28,323 nt of DNA from Flavicella sp037132785 (GTDB taxonomy: Bacteria; Bacteroidota; Bacteroidia; Flavobacteriales; Flavobacteriaceae), in contig NZ_JBAHZZ010000139.1 in the NCBI RefSeq assembly GCF_037132785.1, forward strand, positions 1-28,323. The letters run 5' to 3'. Both the position numbers and the translations under genes were made by a program. Below the pieces are notes generated by a model. The model had not been told where the DNA came from. It saw only the letters and a program-made list of their open reading frames with translations, and searched no databases. Below, piece by piece: positions 23,975-28,323 of the stretch; the first letter of the stretch is position 1; each line of letters opens with the position of its first letter.

Positions 23975-24008
23975 CAAATGTATAAAGTTTTTATGAATGA
24001 TAAGCCAA
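23975..24008 (-). promoter_or_regulatory. Predicted pyrE promoter, inside the NUDIX gene
   Basis: On the minus strand TTG (24008-24006) is followed after 23 bases by TACATTTG (23982-23975), an exact TAnnTTTG. Start of transcription would fall at or within a few bases of the pyrE ATG (23970), so the mRNA would be nearly leaderless. The -7 element covers the NUDIX ATG. Confidence 0.45.
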
Positions 24009-24559
24009 TTATCATTACTGATTCTTCTGAAAATTCAAATAATTGTGAAGTTTATTGTTTTCAAGATATTAATTTTATAGAGTTGCAAAATAAGATAATT
24101 TCTCCCGGAGTTGATGGTATTTGTTTGCTAACAGATGAAATAGATAATGACTGGAAGTCTTTTCTGTCTAATTTTAAGGTGATTGAGGCTGCAGGTGGTA
24201 AAGTCTATAATTCAAGAAAAGAGGTCTTGTTTATTTATAGGTTTGATAAATGGGATTTGCCAAAAGGACATATTGAAATCGGTGAAAATAAAAGAACAGC
24301 AGCTCTAAGAGAGGTTGAAGAGGAATGTGGTGTTGATAAATTAACAATAGAGAAAGAGTTGGAAACTACATATCACACGTTTTATTATAACGGAGAGTTA
24401 CGACTTAAAGTGACTTATTGGTATTTAATGCGTACCAGTTATATCGGTAAACTTATTCCTCAACAAGAAGAAGGGATTACTCAAGTTGCTTTTAAAAATA
24501 AAATTGAAGTCATAAAAGCGCTTAGGAATACTTACCAAAACATCAAATTACTTTTTTAA
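23978..24559 (+). CDS. NUDIX hydrolase
   Basis: Hydrolyses a nucleoside diphosphate linked to another moiety; the substrate cannot be told. The 193-residue protein has an N-terminal domain (about 1-75, starting MYKVFMNDKPIIITDSS) and a C-terminal NUDIX fold with the full box: GHIEIGENKRTAALREVEEE continuing CGV, i.e. G-x5-E-x7-REVEEECG. A PxGH-type PKGHIE leads into it, as in Ap4A-type and related enzymes. ATG at 23978 is chosen over 23957 because the longer frame would overlap the pyrE start and MYKVF.NDKPI is the usual flavobacterial start. Divergent from pyrE, 7 bases between start codons. Confidence 0.88.
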   Translation: MYKVFMNDKPIIITDSSENSNNCEVYCFQDINFIELQNKIISPGVDGICLLTDEIDNDWKSFLSNFKVIEAAGGKVYNSRKEVLFIYRFDKWDLPKGHIEIGENKRTAALREVEEECGVDKLTIEKELETTYHTFYYNGELRLKVTYWYLMRTSYIGKLIPQQEEGITQVAFKNKIEVIKALRNTYQNIKLLF

Positions 24560-24631
24560 TAATTTAGTAATGTAATGCTCTCGTTTCCTTTATAGAACTA
24601 TATGAAAAATTCAGTAATTTTCTTTTTCATT

Positions 24632-24648
24632 TATTGACTTTGTCAATA
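24632..24648. promoter_or_regulatory. Perfect palindrome overlapping the sulP -33 element, candidate operator
   Basis: TATTGAC-TTT-GTCAATA has two perfect 7-base arms around a 3-base spacer and contains the TTTG -33 box of the sulP promoter. A protein bound here would block or modulate RNA polymerase. I cannot name the regulator. Confidence 0.45.
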
Positions 24649-24669
24649 CAAATAATAGCTGTAATTTTG
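24639..24669 (+). promoter_or_regulatory. Predicted sulP promoter, full Bacteroidota consensus
   Basis: TTTG (24639-24642), 19 bases, then TAATTTTG (24662-24669): both boxes match and the spacing is ideal. Transcription would start near 24675, about 17 bases before the ATG at 24692. The best promoter match in the window. Confidence 0.65.
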
Positions 24670-24691
24670 CATTTAGTAAATTCAAAAATTA

Positions 24692-26347
24692 ATGACCGAT
24701 TTTATTAGGAATATAACCCAAAATCCTAAGGACAATATTCTTGCAGGTATTACCGTTTCATTAGCAATGATTCCAGAAGTAGTTGCTTTTGCCTTTGTTA
24801 TTCAAATAGACCCTTTAATAGCCTTGTCTGGAGCATTTATGGTTGGGTTGATAACCGCAGTTTTTGGAGGTAGACCTGGGTTGATTTCTGGTGCAGCTGG
24901 AGCAGTAGCTTTAATTTTTGAGGATATGATTTCTGAAGGACATTCTAAAGGATTGTTATTTGATATTCCAATAGAAAACATGGGCTACTTTTATTTGTTG
25001 GCTGCCGTTGTACTGATGGGAATTATTCAAGTATCCGCTGGTGTTTTAAAACTTGGAAAATTTGTTAGATTGATACCGCATCCTGTAATGATGGGTTTTG
25101 TAAACGGTTTGGCAATAGCAATATTTATTGCCCAAGTTAAAATGTTTTCTCATAAAGAATTGAGTCTTGCAGATAATGGGGTAATGCAATATTTGAATAT
25201 TCCGATGGAAGGAACAGAATTGTATATGATGCTAGGTTTGGTTGCATTAACAATGGGTATTATATGGTTGTTACCTAAAGTTACTACAAAAATACCCGCT
25301 GCATTAACAGCTATATTAATTACCACTGGAATTGTAATTTTTGGTGGATTGGATGTGAGCACAGTTGGGTCTTATATTATTGAAGGAGGAGGAGATGGTT
25401 TGAAAGGAGAATTACCAACACCCAATAAAGATCTTTGGCAAAATTTACCGATTAATTTAGGTACATTAAAATTTATTTTACCCTATGCTTTTTTAGCTGC
25501 TTCTGTTGGTTTAATAGAATCGTTAATGACAATGAATCTAGTGGATGATTTGACAGACACTAGAGGAGATGGGAATAGAGAGTGTATAGCACAAGGTGCT
25601 GGTAATATTTTTAGTGGATTGTTTGGAGGTGCAGGTGGATGCGGAATGATTGGTCAAACAGTTGTCAATATCAACGCAAAAGGAAGAAGTCGTTTGTCGG
25701 GGATAACCATGGCATTAACTTTACTAACATTTATCCTTTTTACAGATGAGTATATTGAGCAAGTGCCAGTTGCTGCATTGGTAGGTGTTATGTTTGTGAT
25801 GGTGATTGAAACATTTGCCTGGTCTAGTTTTAGAATTATTAGAAAGATACCCGTTGCAGATGCTGTTGTTTTAATTATTGTTTCTGCTGTGACGGTAATT
25901 GTTGATTTGGCAATTGCTGTTTTTGTAGGAATCATAATTTCTGCTTTAGTTTTTGCTTGGGAAAATGCAACAAAGATTAGAGCTCGTAAAAGAGTTAAAG
26001 ATGATGGAACGAAAATTTATGAAATCTGGGGACCATTATTCTTCGGTTCAGTTTCTGGTTTTATAGAAAAATTTGATATAAAAAATGATCCTGAAAGGAT
26101 AGAAATTGATTTTGTAGAATCTAGAGTGTCAGATCATTCTGCTATCGAAGCAATATCTAATATTGTAAGTAAGTATGAGCAAGTAGGGAAGTCAGTTAAA
26201 TTAAAGCACTTAAGTGAGGAGTGTAAAATTTTATTAATGAAAGGAGATAAAAAATTTCAGAAGTTAATAATACAGGGTATAGATGATCCGCGTTACCATT
26301 TGGCAGCGAACCCAGAAAAATTTACTAAAGGATTGTATTCTAAATAA
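24692..26347 (+). CDS. SulP-family inorganic anion transporter with STAS domain
   Basis: A 551-residue inner-membrane transporter. The membrane part (about 1-420) has the 7+7 segment SLC26/SulP layout, starting NITQNPKDNILAGITVSLAM with the family motif IPEVVAFAFV, then GGRPGLISGAAGAVAL and later LAASVGLIESLMTMNLVDDL. A cytoplasmic STAS domain follows (about 440-545: GPLFFGSVSGFIEKFD, IDFVESRVSDHSAIEAISNI). SulP proteins carry sulfate, bicarbonate or other anions; no carbonic anhydrase or sulfur gene nearby helps to choose. Its promoter overlaps a palindrome. The VTT gene follows after 6 bases. Confidence 0.92.
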   Translation: MTDFIRNITQNPKDNILAGITVSLAMIPEVVAFAFVIQIDPLIALSGAFMVGLITAVFGGRPGLISGAAGAVALIFEDMISEGHSKGLLFDIPIENMGYFYLLAAVVLMGIIQVSAGVLKLGKFVRLIPHPVMMGFVNGLAIAIFIAQVKMFSHKELSLADNGVMQYLNIPMEGTELYMMLGLVALTMGIIWLLPKVTTKIPAALTAILITTGIVIFGGLDVSTVGSYIIEGGGDGLKGELPTPNKDLWQNLPINLGTLKFILPYAFLAASVGLIESLMTMNLVDDLTDTRGDGNRECIAQGAGNIFSGLFGGAGGCGMIGQTVVNINAKGRSRLSGITMALTLLTFILFTDEYIEQVPVAALVGVMFVMVIETFAWSSFRIIRKIPVADAVVLIIVSAVTVIVDLAIAVFVGIIISALVFAWENATKIRARKRVKDDGTKIYEIWGPLFFGSVSGFIEKFDIKNDPERIEIDFVESRVSDHSAIEAISNIVSKYEQVGKSVKLKHLSEECKILLMKGDKKFQKLIIQGIDDPRYHLAANPEKFTKGLYSK

Positions 26348-26353
26348 CAAATA

Positions 26354-26962
26354 ATGCAGAGATATCTTAATCTTTATTATCAATATTTATCAAGAACTGG
26401 TTTGTTTCAGTTCCTAGGGAAGAACTTGTTTAAGCTGAGTGTTATTGTTGGTTTTCTTGTTCTTCTTGTTTTTTTATTGGAAAAGTTTGTAATAACAATA
26501 AAAGATCTTTTTGAGGTGATTGTAGATACAGTTGATGCTTGGGTGGTGTTTTTGATTTTTACACTATCAGAATCTTTTCTAGGTTTATTGCCTCCAGATA
26601 TTTTTATTGTTTGGACAAAGGAATTAGGGCGAGATATAGGGGTAAATCCTTGGCTGTTGACCTTATTGTTAGCTTGTTTGTCTTATGCCGGCGGGTTGGT
26701 TTCTTACTTTATTGGAGCCAAGCTAGTTCATGTTCCAAAGATACATGATTGGGCAATTAATAAATATGGTGAACTGTTTAGGAATTTAAAAAAATGGGGA
26801 GGTTTTTTTGTCGTAATTTCCGCCTTATTACCCATTCCTTTTTCGATAGTACTGATGGTTTGTGGGATAACAGGTTATCCTTTTAAATGGGTCTTATATC
26901 TTGGTTTGTTTCGTTTTGTGCGATTTGGTTTGTACGCTATATTTTTATTTACACTTGTTTAG
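26354..26962 (+). CDS. VTT-domain (DedA/YqaA-like) membrane protein
   Basis: A 202-residue membrane protein with an N-terminal segment (about 27-47) and a VTT core: FTLSESFLGLLPPDIFIVWT (the re-entrant region with PPD), ACLSYAGGLVSYFIGAKL, then KWGGFFVVISALLPIPFSI, where the Ala-Leu-Leu-Pro-Ile-Pro element is typical, and a last hydrophobic segment. DedA/VTT proteins are linked to undecaprenyl phosphate or phospholipid movement and membrane potential. Six bases after sulP, so co-transcribed. The usual second motif Arg in 'G.r.iP..R' is changed to a Pro-Ile-Pro-Phe form here, as in YqaA-type members. Converges with coaD, 8 bases apart. Confidence 0.82.
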   Translation: MQRYLNLYYQYLSRTGLFQFLGKNLFKLSVIVGFLVLLVFLLEKFVITIKDLFEVIVDTVDAWVVFLIFTLSESFLGLLPPDIFIVWTKELGRDIGVNPWLLTLLLACLSYAGGLVSYFIGAKLVHVPKIHDWAINKYGELFRNLKKWGGFFVVISALLPIPFSIVLMVCGITGYPFKWVLYLGLFRFVRFGLYAIFLFTLV

Positions 26963-26970
26963 AAGTCGTA

Positions 26971-27423
26971 CTATTGAAGTACAATTTTAGGCACCAAAAT
27001 ACTTGCATCTCCATTATTTCGTATAATATCTCTTACGATACTCGAACTGATATACGAAGTTTCAGCACTAGTTAATAAAAATACTGTTTCAATACCAGAG
27101 AGTTTTCTATTTGTAATTGCAATTGCTTTTTCAAACTCAAAATCGGAAGGGTTTCTCAGTCCTCTTAGAATAAAATCAGCATTTATTTCTTTGCAATAAT
27201 TTACTGTAAGTCCTTTGTAGGTAGTTACCGATATTTTTGGCTCGTTTTGAAATGTTTTTTTGATGAAATCTATTCGTTGCTCTAGAGAAAACATATATTC
27301 CTTATCAGCATTAATTCCGATGGCAATAACGACTTCGTCAAACAAAGGTAAAGCTCTGTTTATAATATCGAAATGACCAAGGGTTAAAGGGTCAAATGAA
27401 CCTGGAAATACTGCTTTTTTCAT
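26971..27423 (-). CDS. coaD: Phosphopantetheine adenylyltransferase
   Basis: Fourth step of coenzyme A synthesis: adenylates 4'-phosphopantetheine. The 150 residues show the nucleotidyltransferase start AVFPGSFDPLTLGHFDIINR with the TxGH site, RIDFIKKTF, ILRGLRNPSDFEFEKAIAITN with the substrate-contact Arg, and ISSSIVRDIIRNNG near the C-terminus (family ISST..R). Complete. A -7 box at 27447-27454 gives it a promoter of its own, downstream of the broken DUF4268 gene. The tail is short compared with some members, which is normal. Confidence 0.95.
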   Translation of the reverse strand: MKKAVFPGSFDPLTLGHFDIINRALPLFDEVVIAIGINADKEYMFSLEQRIDFIKKTFQNEPKISVTTYKGLTVNYCKEINADFILRGLRNPSDFEFEKAIAITNRKLSGIETVFLLTSAETSYISSSIVRDIIRNNGDASILVPKIVLQ

Positions 27424-27441
27424 AAGTTAAGTTTCTAATAG

Positions 27442-27456
27442 AGTATCAAAGATACT
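27442..27456. promoter_or_regulatory. coaD -7 element inside a perfect palindrome
   Basis: AGTATC-AAA-GATACT (27442-27456) is a perfect inverted repeat; on the minus strand its middle is TATCTTTG (27454-27447), an exact TAnnTTTG, 23 bases before the coaD ATG. No -33 TTG at normal spacing. The palindrome may be an operator or chance. Confidence 0.35.
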
Positions 27457-27528
27457 GTTTATTGATGATAATAGATGTCTGTGAGAGTTGTGGTTTGTTT
27501 CTGTTGAAATAAATGGGGCTTTAAGTGT

Positions 27529-27870
27529 TTAGTTGTTGGCTTGTTTGATAAAGTCTTCAAATTCATAAAACCAAAGTTCGAACAGGGGCATGTTTTTATT
27601 AAAAAACTGAAAAGCATTTCTCCAAGTGTTTTTATTGTAAATATTAAACTCCTCATCTAATTGAACATAAATACGTGATATGGTTTTGCCATTGTCAAGA
27701 GTGAAATTCTCCTCAAAGACGATTTCAGGTATATATTCCTTTTTTAAAACCGTTTTAAGAGCCATTATTTGTTGGTATAACTGTTCTCTTTTTGCTTCGA
27801 ACTTTGGTTCTATATCTAAGGTGATCAAAGCTGTTTTATTGTCAGCATAAAACTTAACTGAGTTATACGC
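27529..27870 (-). pseudogene. DUF4268 protein, 5' part lost to IS insertion
   Basis: The minus-strand frame is open from the IS border (27870) to a stop at 27529-27531, 113 codons. It reads SVKFYADNKTALITLDIEPK, later ALKTVLKKEYIPEIVFEEN, DNGKTISRIYVQL and a final FFNKNMPLFELWFYEFEDFI. This is the C-terminal two thirds of the DUF4268 family, whose intact members are about 150 residues and begin with some 40 residues of the type 'KEEA.RIKK.FW..FA' before FKFY.DNKKA. Those residues are missing: the frame meets TAG, created by the terminal repeat of the IS at 27871-27873. A TTG at 27828 could start a 99-residue product, but within the fold. The missing 5' part may lie beyond the window. Function of the family is unknown; coaD follows it. 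Confidence 0.75.
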
Positions 27871-27882
27871 CTAGTGTCTGTT

Positions 27883-28252
27883 TTATATTTTTTTGATATT
27901 TAGGTTTTGTAGTACCATTCTAAGAATTGTTTTATGAAAAATGGATTCTTTGTATTGTGACCTATTAATTCTAAAACAAAATTCATCAAAATATGCTTGT
28001 ATATGCCATTTACTTACATGAGTTGGTATTGCTCTTAACCATGATTTTAGTTGCATAATAACCACATGTAACTCTTTGAAGTTTTTTCCATTATTACTTA
28101 ATTTTTGTTCGATGTTATAGTTCTTTATTAAAGGATTATAACCTCTCCATTTATCGGTTGTTATTTTAGCGTCTTTGCTTATATGTTGTTCAACATATAA
28201 GTGTTAAAGATTTGGCTGAATAATCATTTATTGATTTCACATAGACTTGGAT
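27883..28252 (-). pseudogene. IS1595-family (ISXO2-like) transposase, frameshifted C-terminal remnant
   Basis: From 28200 down to the stop at 27883 one frame reads LYVEQHISKDAKITTDKWRG, then YNPLIKNYNIEQ, KNFKELHVVIMQLKSWLRAI and DEFCFRINRSQYKESIFHKT. These are the later DDE regions of ISXO2-like transposases: catalytic Asp in TTDKW and the last Glu in YFDEFCFR. The preceding part, VYVKSINDYSAKSLT, is present but in another frame (28246-28202): one extra base near 28200 joins the two. Above 28252 a stop (28255-28253) ends that frame and no zinc ribbon or first catalytic Asp can be read. So it is a broken, probably inactive copy. Confidence 0.72.
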
Positions 28253-28262
28253 TCAAGGTTGT

Positions 28263-28322
28263 AACGCAACAAAGCGTTAATAATTTTTAGTGATTCAATA
28301 CTCAAATATAGTGATTATAATA
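28263..28322. repeat. Short repeats at the right window edge
   Basis: TAACGC/GCGTTA (28262-28279) forms a 6-base inverted repeat around AACAAA, and TAGTGATTCAATA (28288-28300) recurs as TAGTGATTATAATA (28309-28322). They lie where transposase similarity has ended and may belong to a second element or to IS edge sequence. Identity unresolved. Confidence 0.3.
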
Positions 28323-28323
28323 T

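Larger units (their letters stand above)
27872..28323 (-). mobile_element. IS1595-family insertion sequence, transposase-3' end, partial
   Basis: The border is set at 27872 by TAGTGTC (27872-27878), the inverted match of GACACTA at 109-115. The transposase stop codon is only 5 bases inside. The element runs to or beyond the window edge, though transposase similarity fades past 28252. The flanking 8 bases TATACGCC (27864-27871) would be one copy of a target duplication. It splits a DUF4268 gene. Confidence 0.6.

Noticed and set aside
24602..24630. Hairpin ATGAAAAA...TTTTTCAT after the NUDIX gene as a terminator
   Set aside because: An 8-base A/T-only stem with a 13-base loop and no T-run of its own; easily chance.
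26968..26982. GTACT-ATTGA-AGTAC hairpin at the convergent VTT/coaD ends
   Set aside because: Five-base stem is too short to call a terminator.
27459..27656. Minus-strand 65-codon frame overlapping the DUF4268 remnant
   Set aside because: It is an out-of-frame shadow; the overlapping frame has clear family motifs.
28262..28279. Integron attC-like TAACGC/GCGTTA pair
   Set aside because: Only a 6-base stem with a 6-base loop, no R''/L'' structure, no integrase or cassette array.
1..28323. Composite transposon carrying the whole block
   Set aside because: Both edges have IS1595-type ends, but the block is essential core genes in a normal flavobacterial order; one copy is broken. Two independent insertions are simpler.

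Overview
This AT-rich window looks like chromosomal DNA from a member of the Flavobacteriaceae (Bacteroidota), probably a marine or host-associated genus. The case rests on many gene families and pairings known from that group: NamZ/DUF1343 beside a LolC/E-type permease, ftsH-LUD-cdsA-psd-ACBP, pyrE beside an SRPBCC protein, coaD beside DUF4268, and a YtxH/holin-like pair. It also rests on repeated matches to the Bacteroidota -7 promoter motif TAnnTTTG just upstream of transcription units. Genus and species cannot be fixed by reading alone.

Layout. Position 1-115: the 5' end of an IS1595-family (ISXO2-like) transposase gene running off the left edge, closed by a terminal repeat GACACTA. 151-3493 (minus): lpdA and argS. 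3648-5521 (plus): a cysteine-cluster (YkgJ-type) protein, then a YtxH / holin-like / unknown small-protein cassette. 5861-8362: divergent NamZ-type muramidase lipoprotein and FtsX/LolE-type permease. 8671-12493 (minus): a TlpA-like thioredoxin lipoprotein, pdhC (E2) and pdhA (E1 alpha). 12773-15619 (minus): gcvP. 15810-16649 (plus): a UbiA-like membrane protein. 16694-22088 (minus): a tightly packed seven-gene membrane operon, rsfS-ftsH-LUD-cdsA-psd-ACBP-yceI. 22174-22914 (plus): birA. 22921-23970 (minus): pyrE and an SRPBCC protein. 23978-26962 (plus): a NUDIX hydrolase, then SulP transporter and VTT/DedA-type protein. 26971-27870 (minus): coaD and the 3' part of a DUF4268 gene cut by a second IS1595-family element that begins at 27872 and carries a frameshifted transposase remnant.

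How the genes work together. pdhA, pdhC and lpdA give E1 alpha, E2 and E3 of pyruvate dehydrogenase (E1 beta is not here); lpdA probably also serves the glycine cleavage system, whose P-protein is gcvP. The rsfS-ftsH operon joins translation silencing, membrane proteolysis and the phospholipid steps CDP-diacylglycerol synthesis and phosphatidylserine decarboxylation with an acyl-CoA-binding protein and a YceI lipoprotein.

Most of the window is ordinary core genome. The less ordinary parts are the two IS1595-type ends, one of which breaks a gene; several compact promoter/operator arrangements (sulP, lpdA, pyrE/NUDIX, coaD); the lipid operon with ACBP; and a possible interrupted small gene at 4195-4410. 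I saw no CRISPR array, tRNA or rRNA gene, prophage, or clear defence system.
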